Of a stretch of 64,000 bases of DNA, positions 18,946-30,268 are shown one piece after another. The notes beneath the pieces were generated by a model that saw nothing but the letters and a program-made list of their open reading frames with translations, searched no databases and was not told the DNA's origin. The first letter of the stretch is position 1; each line of letters starts with the position of its first letter. Both the position numbers and the translations under genes were made by a program. This DNA comes from Pseudo-nitzschia pungens (lineage: Eukaryota; Bacillariophyta; Bacillariophyceae; Bacillariales; Bacillariaceae), in NCBI GenBank assembly GCA_037355855.1, contig CM074759.1, positions 2,170,001 through 2,234,000 on the forward strand. The letters run 5' to 3'.

Positions 18946-21900
18946 ATGCATCACAACGAATTGCTCATAAAGAACATCACGCAAAACAGTATATCCATCA
19001 ACAACAATAATGGTGATGTTATATGTTCACTGCTTCACACCGAATACATAGTGGGAACGATGATGGAATTCGGTGTTAGCAAGCGTATTGGAGTTTCCTC
19101 AAGGAGACGGGCGCCTTCATTGAGAGTCGAACGGTGCCATGCAAACGGATACACCAGGACGACACGACTGATTGGAATGTCATTCCTCTTCGTCACAATC
19201 ACATTTTGCCATCGCTACATCGGATGTTCTTTGCTATTGGATTATACGGCTCATGCATTCGTTTTCAAGAATATTGCATCATCATCTCATAGAAGATCTC
19301 TTTCCTACCAAATGCATCACATGCACCTTTCTCCCACGAAAGCGATGATTACTTCATTGGAAATGAAAAACAATCCACATTTGGGTATTTCAATTGACCC
19401 CTTAGTGGGCAAGATTTTTGAGGACGAATGCAAGAACGAAGAAGACGAGAGCGATGACTTGTTCATGGAATCCCTCCGTCGAATTGACTCTGGAATTTTG
19501 GAATGTTCTCGTGGGATGCTTGTTTGGAGACAAGCTCTTGCAAAGGGACGGTCGCCGATAGAATCCGACTTTGTTCCAAATATTGCCAGTCCAACCGGTA
19601 TCGCACGTGTTTGGCCTCCACCACCCCTCTTTTCAAGCCTAGTAGAAGCAGCTTCTCTGTTGCAACTTCCTCGTCTAGCGCTGCGCCATCCGGAAACAAT
19701 ACCAATGATCCTCCGGTCAATTTTGCGAAAGACCTTCGATTACGCCCGGCGACGTATAGATGAAGAATCGAATGTTGATAGTAGTGGAGGTGAGGAAGAC
19801 GAAGAAGAGCAGGATCCATATTTCTATGATTGGGAAGATGAAACAGGCGATGATGCTTGGGGTGGCGCGTCCCTATTTTCTTCAGATACTCCTTTCGATG
19901 ACGACGAGATTGCCAAAGATGTCGCTGAGAGTCTCGTCGCAGAATGGCGCGAGGTGGTCAAGGGTGTGAGTCTATTGGACGACATTTTTGGATTCGACCA
20001 TGATCTATTGTCCTCTGGGGAACAGGAAGAAGAAGATGGAGATGATGATGGAGGAGCTGCTGGTGCGGCAATGGGCTTCGGAATGCGTGACGGCATTTGG
20101 TCCCACACAGGTTGGCACGTAATTCCAGACTTGCAGAAACAAATTTCGGACATTCCGGAACTGAAAGACCTTATGCAAGATCTGGGACGTCGTCCTAGCG
20201 CAGAAGAAAGTGCGAATCGTCGTTTTGAAAAATTTGCTCCTCGGAGGTCGCATCCAGATGGTGGAATGGGGGCTGAATTTGATCCCTATCTACGTCGCGA
20301 ATCGGTGACGGGAATCGCGCTATCTGGTAACCCATCCGAGATGCTACCGTCCGAAGCGGTATTGCTTCGCCAACGCCTTGGAATAGAAGACAAAAAGGAA
20401 TCTTCTTCCAACGTACTTCGACGACTGTTTTTGGCCAAAATGGCCGAATCCAAACTCCAAAGTTACGAATTATCTGGCTGGGCCGACATACCAAGTGTAC
20501 CACGGACCCGCCCTCTGTACCTAAATCGCCTGCCCTCCGCTCCTGGTGGACCCATCATTGTGTGTTTGGATACCAGTTGGTCTATGTCGGGAAACCGAGA
20601 GTCACTTTCGAAAGCCGTTGTCTTGGCTTGTGTTATCGAGGCGCGCAAACAGGGACGCGAATGCCAGGTTGTTTCATTTTCAACGGAGCGGAAAGTGATG
20701 GAAACTGGAGTGATTACAGCCGACACGGATGGTCTCCGACGCTTGTTAGAGTTTCTCTCGCATTCTTTTGGTGGTGGAACCGATGTGACTGGAGCGTTGA
20801 AATTTGCAATCAATGCTCTCGAAAGTGATGAGAGTGACAATCTAAATGGTGGCAACAGGAGAGAAAATTTCTGCATGGAGGCGGCAGATATTTTGTTGGT
20901 GAGCGACGGAGAAATCCCGGATCCCCCAGTGCCATCCGAAGTAATGGCGTCGATCGATAAATTGAAGCTTCTGAAGGGTGTCGAGTTGCACGGTTTGTTG
21001 ATTGGAAAGTCGGAGAGTAAACCATTGTCGCGAATTTGCACCCACACCCATGATTTCTTATCAAGGTACACTTTGCCATCGACGTTTGCTGGTGGTGGAT
21101 TTGTCGATCAATCTTTCAACCAGAACTTGATTCGACAGCAAGGAAAGATGAGTACAACCAGACTTTATGCTAAGAGGTCGTACTATGATGATGGTGACGA
21201 CTACGGTTCCAAGCGAAAAGGAAAGAAGCGCAAAAAGGGCAAGCAGAAGTGGGATATGCAAGATGAAGACGACGAATACTATGAGAATTCGTGGGGCAGC
21301 ATTCGCGACGAAAGAGATTATAGTGGGATGTTCGAGAATGATGAAGAAGAAAGTATTTCGCTCTCGACTGACGAGTCTCGTCAAGTAGGCGATGACACAA
21401 AGTCATCGGTTGAAGGTAGGTAATGTTCTATGCTACCTTTGTGTTGAATTTTGCACCTCTGCCAACAATGCCAACAAAACACGTCCTCTTCGCCCTCTCT
21501 TTTCAGACACTGCCGTTCAAGCATGCTCTATTCTGAAACAAGATGCTGCTGGTGTTGTTGCCAAAACTCTTTGGACAGAAGAAAAGCTACGTGAAGAAAG
21601 AGCAGCCAACGATAAATGCTGGGAGGCGCACAGACACCTTAATGCAGCTGTTGCTAGAGTAGAAGATGGGTTGGTGGAAAGAGGAGAAGATGCGCGTCTC
21701 GTTGTCTTGGCTATGATTGTAAACGAGCACATCCTTCTATTGGGAAAACCCGGAACAGGTAAAATCTGAACGTTGCAAGCACCTGTTTGATGACCTCCGA
21801 AAAAAAAATGTGGTGTTCATTTCCCTTGCCGATATCTCACATTTGTTTGCAAATACTCGCAGGAAAGTCAATCTTGGGTCTCCGGCTTGCAGAGTTGTGT

Positions 21901-23205
21901 GATGGAACATTCTTCCAACGACTTCTCACTCGATTCACAACCCCAGAGGAGTTGTTTGGACCTTTGTCTTTAAAGTCTCTCGAGAACGATGAATACCGCA
22001 GAGTCACGTCTGGATTTTTACCTACAGCGAACATAGCTTTTCTCGACGAAATTTTCAAAGCAAACAGCGCAATTTTGAACACCTTGTTAACAATCTTGAA
22101 CGAACGCAAGTTCGATAACGGTGGATCCAGGGAGTCGTGCCCGATGCGGTGTGTGGTTGGCGCTTCTAATGAACTACCGGATAGCGAAGAGCTTGTTGCA
22201 CTGTACGATCGATTCCTCATCCGGAAGGAAGTGATACGAGTGTCGGATCAAGGTGTGATGGATCTCTTGTCGATGTCCAATCCGGGAGAGTCGTCGTGTT
22301 TACCACCCGACAATGACCAAGGTTGCGACATACCAGTCGTTGGTGACTTGGATGGCATCATCGAATCGTTGTCATCGGCCGCGGAATCGATAATCATGGA
22401 CGACGACGCTTGTGAATTGATGAGAGATCTTAGGTCCTTTCTACTGGAGCATCACGAAATCGACATCAGCGACAGACGACTGGTGAAGGCCGCCCGTCTG
22501 CTAAAAATCAGTGCTGCATCGGACGGAAGGAAAAAAGTAGACACCGTCGACTTCCTGCTGCTTCAACACTGTTTCTGGAACGAGCCCGGTCAACGAACGG
22601 TCATTCGCGAGTGGTTGTGGGACAACCTGACTCCGTCGGACCGCGGCAGCGGTATTTCTCCGAGCCAGATACGCTTCCTTCTCGAAAATCTCCGGAAGGA
22701 AATTTTGTCCACCCTCCGCAAGACCAACGGCGCCATCGATGGATCACTGGGAGGGAAGGACGAGGACCTGACCGCCCTCGATGTTCTGAGAGACGAGTCC
22801 GAGCGCATCGCAACGATTGCACAGCAACGCCTCGACGCTCTGGCCCGGCACAAGGAGCTGGTGCTGAGGTCGGGAGACTTTACCTGGATCGAGCCGGACG
22901 ACGCCGGTGCGATCCAACAGCTTCTTCTCCCCCGGGCCGAACTGGTCTGGCCGCAGGTCGAGAAGGTGGCGGAGGACGCGAGGGCCCTCTGGATGGCCGT
23001 ATCGCCCGCAGCTTCGGATTCGATCCCGGACCGGCTCCGGGCGGAGGTCATCGAACTGCTCTGGGAAGATGGCGATTCGCTGGCCAGGGACTTTACCGAG
23101 GGCGAGCTCGGCGTCAGCTCGAAAGAAGCCAAGTCCAAGTACGATCTAGAAACCTTTCGACGGTGGAAAAGGGCCAAGAAAAAGGCAAACAAAGCATCGA
23201 AGTGA
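18946..23205 (+). CDS. VWA + MoxR/RavA-type AAA+ ATPase fusion, possibly plastid-targeted
   Basis: Exons 18946-21415, 21507-21758 and 21863-23205 join in frame to 1354 residues; introns are 91 and 104 bp. A von Willebrand A domain with MIDAS motif DTSWS (D542) and GGGTDVTG occupies the middle. A basic, acidic-capped linker follows. The last ~450 residues are a MoxR-type AAA+ module: Walker A GKPGTGKS (~905), Walker B FLDEI (~967), then ILNTLLTILNER and ASNELP, closely recalling bacterial RavA. RavA and its VWA partner ViaA are separate bacterial proteins; here both parts are one chain, VWA first. An internal Met78 (19177) opens a signal-like segment ending TAHA-FVFKN, which fits a diatom plastid presequence with Phe after the cleavage site, so translation may start there. 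Confidence 0.88.
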
Positions 23206-23570
23206 GCAGAGTCACTGTACGTGTAGCTCTTGGGTACAGAGTTGCAAGTATTTGCAACGTTCCGGAGTAAAATTGCACGCAACGGCAGAAAAATGCGGTC
23301 GTGACAATCCGTTAGAATCCCTTAGAATATTTTTTTAGAGACTGCTTGCCCAAAGATCCTTCGCTTTCCCTGCCTCGTTGTACAAATTGACATTTCCCGG
23401 GTTAGTCCCCGGAGGAAGCGCCTTGCAATTCGGACGATTCGATTCGCGAAGACTTCGACAGAATGGTGGGGCGAGTTCCCCTCTCGCGGGAGGTAGATAC
23501 CAGCGGCTACGCCCCGGGCCAACGACCACCGTGCTTCCGGAAGCTGCGATCGATGCTGCACTTCCGGTGG

Positions 23571-24881
23571 TCACGGATCCTTCAGGTACACCGAAAACTC
23601 GATCCCGTCGCGCAGCATGGTTTTCGTGGGTTCCGTTTTCGATGTCGTTCTCGATTCCGTTCCCGCCGATGCGTTCGGATTCGGATTCGGATTCGGATTC
23701 GACACTGCCATTGCCACTTCCAGTTCTGGTTGGCAGTATTCGACCAGGAGGGAATCCTCCAATCGGGTTTCGACGATCCCCTCCCCGGCCCGCTCCGCCA
23801 TGTACCCGCGGTAGTCGTCGATCTGCGCAAAGACCACGTTGTCGGCCGCCACGTGCGTTCCCGCTCGCAACCACCCGGTGCGCTCGAGTTCCTTGAGGTG
23901 GGTGAGGTACAGGGACTTGTCGTGGTCCACGAACAAAAAGTCGACGGCGGCGGGGCGATCGGTTGCGTTCGCGTTCGCGTTCGTATCGGTGCCCGCACGC
24001 GGCACTCGCTGCGAGAGTGCGGAGGAGAGCGACGAGGATTGGTAGTCGTGTTGGTGTTGGTGTTGGTGTTGGCAGTGGTGGGCGTTTTCGTCATCGGCTC
24101 TCTTCTTCCCGGCAGCGGCCGCCGCCGCCACTGCGTGCGCATCCTCCGGCTCGTCGACCAAAATCACGGTGACGAGGTCCTCCATTCCGGCCAGCCGAAT
24201 GAGTTCCCTGGCCACCCTTGCATATTTCTCGACGACCTCGACGGAATAAATATGAAACAACTTCTTGCTGGTGTCGTCGTTGCTGTCGTCGTCGTCGTCG
24301 CCGTCATCGTTGTTCTCCGGCTCGGCGTCCAGCAATTCCAGCAGCGTCTTGGCGAAAAAGATGGAGGAGTACCCGCAATAGGTCCCCAGCTCCAGAACCG
24401 TGAGGCCTCCGGGTGGTTGCTTTCGCGCGCGGAACCCGGAGAGACACGACGCCAGAAAGCCTCGCAACGGTCCCGCCTTTTCGGGTCCCACGTGCATCAT
24501 CCAGTGCCGCGACAGGCAATACGCGTCGACCAGCTCGAGGACCGTCGAAGCGCGGTGGACGGCCGCGGCCGACACCCTCCGAGCGGAACGGCCGAGCTCG
24601 AACTCGGACTCGAACTCGGACCCGTCCGCATCCATCGCTTCCGCGGCGTTTCGCCGGTTCTGCCGGTTCTCCCCGCGGTCCAGTTCGGTCCGGACCCAGT
24701 GCAGCAGGGCCACCTCGGTGCCGGCGTGGAAGGCAAGCACTCCGTTTTCCGGATCGCGGGCGGGGGTTTGCTCCTTGGTTTCGGCGTTATCGTTGTCGTC
24801 GTCGTCGTCGACGACGTCGTCGTCGTCCGAGGAATCGAAGCAGGCAAAGGGATCATCGGTTTCGTCTTCGTTCGTCGCCAT
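23571..24881 (-). CDS. Catechol O-methyltransferase-like SAM-dependent methyltransferase
   Basis: A 436-residue single-exon frame. The first ~45 residues are Asp/Glu-rich. The core follows COMT: a helix with YCLSRHWMMHVG, the SAM-binding motif VLELGTYCGYSS, acidic residues in IYSVEVVEKYA, a metal and substrate set FLFVDHDKS and AADNV (the D and D-N ligands of COMT) and LLVEY near the end. Acidic and His/Gln-rich low-complexity inserts interrupt the fold, typical of algal proteins. It should transfer a methyl group from SAM to a catechol-type hydroxyl with Mg2+; the natural substrate is unknown. No signal peptide. It converges on the VWA-AAA+ gene, with a 365-bp spacer (23206-23570) holding no gene. 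Confidence 0.85.
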   Translation of the reverse strand: MATNEDETDDPFACFDSSDDDDVVDDDDDNDNAETKEQTPARDPENGVLAFHAGTEVALLHWVRTELDRGENRQNRRNAAEAMDADGSEFESEFELGRSARRVSAAAVHRASTVLELVDAYCLSRHWMMHVGPEKAGPLRGFLASCLSGFRARKQPPGGLTVLELGTYCGYSSIFFAKTLLELLDAEPENNDDGDDDDDSNDDTSKKLFHIYSVEVVEKYARVARELIRLAGMEDLVTVILVDEPEDAHAVAAAAAAGKKRADDENAHHCQHQHQHQHDYQSSSLSSALSQRVPRAGTDTNANANATDRPAAVDFLFVDHDKSLYLTHLKELERTGWLRAGTHVAADNVVFAQIDDYRGYMAERAGEGIVETRLEDSLLVEYCQPELEVAMAVSNPNPNPNPNASAGTESRTTSKTEPTKTMLRDGIEFSVYLKDP

Positions 24882-25552
24882 TGTGCTGCGTCTCCGGGAA
24901 CGAGGGTGGATAGCAGAATGGATGGAATGGAATGGATGAATGAATTCGGTCGGAACTGTGTATATCGGACTCGATTTCTAGAAGTCGTTCGGCATGTCGG
25001 GTACGTACCGGTATGATGGGGCCGAGTTTTCGATAGAATAGTCCCAGTAAAAAAGTGTTTTGAGGGATGAGAGATGAGATACCATACAGTAACTTACGGT
25101 AACCTTGCGGTGTGGGATGGCCAATCCAAGGAGTCTCGGATTTTTGTTGGATGATCGTGAGATGATTGTTTTGTTTTTTGTGATGTTGTGCCACAATGAA
25201 AGTTTGTCGCGCGCAATCTCGTACGAATACAGACGGGTTGTGACTGGGAATGGACTCCTTCGATTCAATATTGTAGGTCAAAAAAGTGCGAACTGCGAAC
25301 AGAATTGATTTCAAAATCCATCCTCGATCCTTTGTGGAACGAAAAACTACAACCCAAAGAGTGTTGAGAGTTGTCAGAGCAATCGCGACAGAGGCAACAA
25401 GAAGCAGTGATCAGGGATCACGGAGAGAGCAACGAAATCGATTCTACTATAAAGCAGCACTACAAATACGACACGCCACGCCACGACACGACACGAGCCA
25501 AAGACCGAGGACCAAGGACCTCGCCACGTGCACACCGTGCGTACATTCATCC
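24882..25552. promoter_or_regulatory. Divergent promoter region between COMT-like and NBS1-like genes
   Basis: About 670 bp between two divergently transcribed genes. An open frame reaches upstream of the NBS1-like gene to 25286, but that part is Arg/Thr-rich without domain character, so it is treated as leader. No clear core promoter motif can be named. Confidence 0.4.
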
Positions 25553-28255
25553 ATGCTCCTTCGAATCGAGGTCTTCCAGCCGGAGGTCAAGGGAAGCAGC
25601 AAAAGCAACAACGATGACGCCAACAGGATTCCCTCGCAAATCCTCTATTGCTCGCCCTCCACCGTGGCCAATCGTCTCGGGGCCAACGGGAGCGCGGCAA
25701 ACAGCGATGCGAACGACGATCGCGACGGCGACGGCGACGTTGATGCCGATGCTGATGATGACGACGACGCCACCGTAGATTCCAGTGACCTGCGCAAGAA
25801 GCAAAAGCAGAAGCCAAACCCCAACGCCGGGCTCGTGGCGAGGATCGGACGCAAGGGCGACGTCGATGTCTTGTTCGGAACGGATCGCTCGATCAGCCGC
25901 GAGCACGCCCTGCTGCGATTCGTGGGGATTCCGAGCCAGTCCAAATCGGGGACCAAACCGAAGCCGAGGACCAGCCGGATTCGAACGAGCAGCGCACGGG
26001 CCAGCAATGAGAAAGACAAGAACGAGAACGAGAACGAGAACGACAGTATCAACAACAACAACAACAACATCAACAAGGCGTGGTGCTTCGAACCCCGCAA
26101 CGACAAAGAGGCAGCGGCCTGCAAAACCAGTCCGTATGGAATGTGCCTCGTCCTCGAAAACAAGGGAAAATCAGGGAGTTACGTTGCCTCCGAGGACACG
26201 TCCTCGGCGGAGACAAACGATTCGGAGGAAGCCGGGGCGAATTTGAACGCCAATGCCAACGAGGATTCGGACGCTACTACGGATGACGAGACCGGGGCGA
26301 ACAGCAACCGGTATCGGCACTGCTCCCGGGCGAATCCCGGGACGGCCGCGTCCCTGGCTACCCAAACGGGAGAAATCCTGGTGAGCCGGAAGAACCTCGC
26401 TCCGTCCCAGAGCCTGCCCTCCCTCTCCGGTGCGGTCCAGCACTACTTTGGGAGCGACACCCCCGTCCGTCTCACCAAGATCGATGCCGGTGAGTCCCAC
26501 GTCTTGTCCCTCGGCAACGACGGGAACGGGAACGGGAATGGAAACGATCGCTCGTCGGTGCTCGTCCAGTTCGGAATCGCCCAGCTTCCCACCATAAAGA
26601 TCACCCTCGTCCCCATGACCGTGGTCTTTTCGAGTGGAGTCCCGGCTTTGTTCCAGGATTCCCTCCGCCTCTGCGGGGGCCTGGTCCAGGAATCCGGGAC
26701 GCTTCCCCGCAACGACACTAAATCATGCGGAAAAAAATCATTGGCAAACGCAAACACGACGCACCTGGTGACGACCGAGCGCAAGCCCGTGGCCAAGCAG
26801 CTCATCGCTTGGTGCTACGAGATTCCCATCGTCTCGCCCGACTACCTCGGGGCCCTGCGGAAACACTCGGACCTTTCCGCTCCCTTTCCGGATCCGGCGG
26901 GTTTTCCGCCCCCGGCCACCGACACGATGGACTTTTGGGAGTCGTTGCGGCCCGCGAGGGATCTGCTGTCCGGCTACGTGGTGCTCAGCGCCGAGCCGTC
27001 TCCGGAAATCGAGGGACTGGCCCGGGCCGCGGGTGCGGGGTTGGAGCGGCTCTACGACCGGCAGAAGAAACACACCAGGGCAAGGGTCGCCGACTTTGTC
27101 GAGCGCATCGAGGCCCTGCTGGACGACCAACAAAAGAATCCCTCTTCGGCGAAGCAGGTGGTCCTCCTGGCGTCCGGCAGCAAGACCAAGTCCTCCAATG
27201 CCAACACCGCCATCCTAATGAACACACTCAGGGACGAATTGGGAATTCCGACGGTCTCGTCCAAGATGCTGGCCAAGACCATCACCCAGCAGGTATCTCG
27301 GATCGTGGGACTCCGGCCGCCGGTCGACGGGGAGGCCTTGTCCGCTTGCCAAGCCCCGGCGACTACTCTGCCCGCCGTGACGAACCGCAACGACGAGCCA
27401 AAGACAAAGACAAACACAAGCACAGGAGAAGGTTCGCAGCCCTCCTCTTCGTCGGAGCCCCGAAATACGCGCAACGCAAGCCAAAAGCGGGACCGAGAGG
27501 AAGTCTCCACCGGAAAATGGGAGCGTGCCTTGGTTTCCGATCAGGTTTCCGACCAAAACTACTGCGAGGAGCCCGCCAATGATTTTGGCGCAAATAACGA
27601 CGGGGAATATTCTCCGGAACGAGTGTCATCGGAATCCAGCACCAGGCATCGGAAAGAACAGAAGCTACCACCACATCGTCGATCAATGCACGAGGAGGCA
27701 ACAAGAGACGACCCGGCGCCACCGTCTTCCGACCCGATGGCTCTGGTGAAACCCACCAGAGCGCACCAAAGCACCCACGGATCGACCCAGCTGGGACGGG
27801 CGGATGCAAACGGTTGGTTCACGGCGGCTCCGAGGGACGATCGCGAGCGCTCGAAATGGAGACAGCGGGCCTCGGATGCCTACCGTTCCCAGACGGGTGT
27901 CGAATTGGAACGGTCGGCCTCCACCGACCGGGACCTCCGCATTCTCGTCGACGTCCCGAACACGGCCCCGAGCAGAGATGGGAACGCTCTTGCGACGAAT
28001 CGCCTCCGCAATCGCCCGACCCCATCCCACCTCCCGGATTTCAAAAAGTTCCGAAAGAACCCCATCGCCAGGGCCGATCCGAGCCAGGGGGTTGTTTTTC
28101 TGACCGAGGCGCTCTCGGCCTCCAAGAGGGACCAGCGGGAATTGAACGCGGAGGAAAAAGAACTGGAGGAACAGCAGCGGCTGGCCGATGCCCTCTTTCG
28201 GGGAGAAGCCATTCCGACCGGGACGGGCCACAAGAGGCGCCGGGTTCGAAGGTGA
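25553..28255 (+). CDS. NBS1: Nibrin/NBS1-like protein: FHA, tandem BRCT, C-terminal MRE11/ATM-type motifs
   Basis: Single exon, 900 residues from the Met at 25553. An FHA domain spans roughly residues 1-180, split by acidic and Asn-rich inserts; its core shows RIGRKGDVD and SISREHALL. Two BRCT units follow: the first includes LFQDSLRLCGGLV and HLVTTERKPVAKQL, the second GYVVLSAE and ends near TQQVSRIVG. A long disordered middle leads to a C-terminus with DFKKFRKNP, like the MRE11-binding KNFKKFKK of nibrin, and EEQQRLADALFRGE, like the ATM-binding DDLFR motif. The protein would act in the nucleus, bringing MRE11-RAD50 and ATM to double-strand breaks. The start is chosen because the conserved FHA strand (MLLRIEVFQPE) begins here. 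Confidence 0.85.
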   Translation: MLLRIEVFQPEVKGSSKSNNDDANRIPSQILYCSPSTVANRLGANGSAANSDANDDRDGDGDVDADADDDDDATVDSSDLRKKQKQKPNPNAGLVARIGRKGDVDVLFGTDRSISREHALLRFVGIPSQSKSGTKPKPRTSRIRTSSARASNEKDKNENENENDSINNNNNNINKAWCFEPRNDKEAAACKTSPYGMCLVLENKGKSGSYVASEDTSSAETNDSEEAGANLNANANEDSDATTDDETGANSNRYRHCSRANPGTAASLATQTGEILVSRKNLAPSQSLPSLSGAVQHYFGSDTPVRLTKIDAGESHVLSLGNDGNGNGNGNDRSSVLVQFGIAQLPTIKITLVPMTVVFSSGVPALFQDSLRLCGGLVQESGTLPRNDTKSCGKKSLANANTTHLVTTERKPVAKQLIAWCYEIPIVSPDYLGALRKHSDLSAPFPDPAGFPPPATDTMDFWESLRPARDLLSGYVVLSAEPSPEIEGLARAAGAGLERLYDRQKKHTRARVADFVERIEALLDDQQKNPSSAKQVVLLASGSKTKSSNANTAILMNTLRDELGIPTVSSKMLAKTITQQVSRIVGLRPPVDGEALSACQAPATTLPAVTNRNDEPKTKTNTSTGEGSQPSSSSEPRNTRNASQKRDREEVSTGKWERALVSDQVSDQNYCEEPANDFGANNDGEYSPERVSSESSTRHRKEQKLPPHRRSMHEEATRDDPAPPSSDPMALVKPTRAHQSTHGSTQLGRADANGWFTAAPRDDRERSKWRQRASDAYRSQTGVELERSASTDRDLRILVDVPNTAPSRDGNALATNRLRNRPTPSHLPDFKKFRKNPIARADPSQGVVFLTEALSASKRDQRELNAEEKELEEQQRLADALFRGEAIPTGTGHKRRRVRR

Positions 28256-30268
28256 CGCCCTCCCAACGAGTGCCGAGTGCTTGCTGCCCGAGGGACCGGC
28301 GGTTCATTCCTTCGGCCCGCGGTGGAAAAAAAAAACATCGGGACGGGCGAGCACGAGAGATCTGCGCGAATCGATCATCGGACACACCGACGATTCGACG
28401 GAATCGCGGCTCGGGTCTTGGTGGTACGGCAGGAGCACCGGTCGTCTCCCTGGCATGGCAATGTCATGCCATGGCAAGAGAGTGAATCGAACGACTGGGG
28501 GCGGGTCACGATTCTCACACAAACCGTGTTGGAGAGATAGAGCAAAAGCAACAATCGAAATTCTGATCCTCAACCTCGCGATCCATTATACTACGTAATT
28601 GAAGGCGTCGCGCACTTGATGCTTGCTGCGTGCCACATGTTTTTAGCGGGATACACCTACTGAAAGCCAGCCAACAAGATCCACCAGCAGGTCACGAACG
28701 ACTACACGTAGTTTGTAAACTGCGAACTAAGCAACTAAGAACCTATAATCACAATGTAAAATAGCATGCATATCATCATCAATCTTCACTTTTGGTCGTC
28801 CCTTGACAGTTCTCGGTCAGTCTCGTGCACCACCATCTTGGTTGAACATTTCTCGGCACCTTTTTGAGTCGAGAAAGCCACGGTCGATATCGATCGAAAG
28901 CGTCATGACGAGAGGTCTTGCGTTTTTACCCATTTTTGCTAGTGGCGCTGTTTGAGTTAGAACGGTAATGTTTCTAACTTCGTGGTGCCCGCTCTTGGAA
29001 AGATACTCCATAAAGAGCGCTGTGTCACAGTTCCCCCGCAGTCGTTTTGGAAGCGCTACGGATTCCACTGACTCAGATAGTTGGTACGGTAGGAACAAAA
29101 CATAAATGATGCGGATGATACTATTTACAAAAGTGGAGAATAATTTTGAATGAGATCAAGAACGCAGGATTTTGGTGAGGCGCCTCGGATACCGTATCTA
29201 CATGAATTCCCTCTCCGCGTCGCGCAAACACAATCTCAATCCAAGTCGTGCTCGAACGAACAACGTCGCCTTCTTCGTGGTTGACTGCTACCCAGCCCCA
29301 AATCAGCAGGCAATACGTCACGCAGCTCTCTTCCGAAAGGACCCCCCATTCCCATGTTGTACAGAAGAGATTTCAAATCGTTCTTCCCACGTGGCGTCAA
29401 TCGAGCTACCATCCTCAAAAAGCGGACTAATGTTCCGCTATCAACAAACTCAGACCCATCCCATCCCAACGCTACGGTACTACGGATCTACACATTGCAC
29501 TGGTGCCATCAGTCCGTGAAACACGTGCCAGTACCGCTTCCTCTATAGAGCGAACAAAATATGAGTCTCGCTTCAATCGAAGTATTACTTTTTTTGGTGA
29601 AAGTTGGTAGCGGGACGAAAGCCGTCGGAGTTATTTTAGCTAAGCACATTATGCTTTGCTTGAATGAAAAATAAAAAAATCGCTATATTACGATTGATCT
29701 GGTCGTAAAAGAACATGGAGAGCTTATAAATATTAGTGAGATCCGGGACTGTTGTACAAGAGTATTGGTTTCTGAGAAGACCTCCTACAAGAATTCGAAG
29801 CAATGTATTGCCGATAATGCAGAAAAGAAATTTCTTTCAGATACCGTATCTAAAATGTACCATTGGCAATGTTCCAATAAGGTTAAATAATAGTTTTTAG
29901 TGTTTTCGATAATACCCGAATCTCGATAATGTTTTTTCAAAAAGAATTGAGATAAAAAATGGAGACAATAGCTTTTTTTTTCCGATTCTGATCTGGTGAC
30001 TTTCACGTTCCACTGTGAAAGAACACTGAAAAATATGTTGGTTTGAAACATCACAACTTGTGCAACTGCGGAAATCACTGATGTGCAGCAAGGAAATCGT
30101 TTTTCAAGAAAGCACTTCCAAGCTCTCACAATTTCGGGTTTCAGGTAAGCCAAAACAAACATCCAAGCACAGGAATTCTATTCTTCTTGGTGAATGAACT
30201 CGTACTCACGACAATTTTTCAGAAACCAGTACGATCTTTCAGTCACGAAAAAGAAATACAGAAGCAAG
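28256..30268. other. Intergenic stretch, no supportable gene
   Basis: Two kilobases after the NBS1-like gene. Short frames on both strands (for example 93 codons at 28817-29098, minus) show no recognisable domain or coding bias. An inverted repeat TGGCATGGCAATGTCATGCCA sits near 28450. The last few hundred bases are AT-rich and likely carry the promoter of the secreted-protein gene. Confidence 0.5.

Noticed and set aside
23463..25016. 517-codon plus-strand frame over the COMT-like gene
   Set aside because: Composition is Val/Arg/Gly-rich antisense; the minus frame has all COMT motifs in order.
28817..29098. 93-codon minus-strand frame
   Set aside because: No domain, no signal, no neighbouring exon that extends it.
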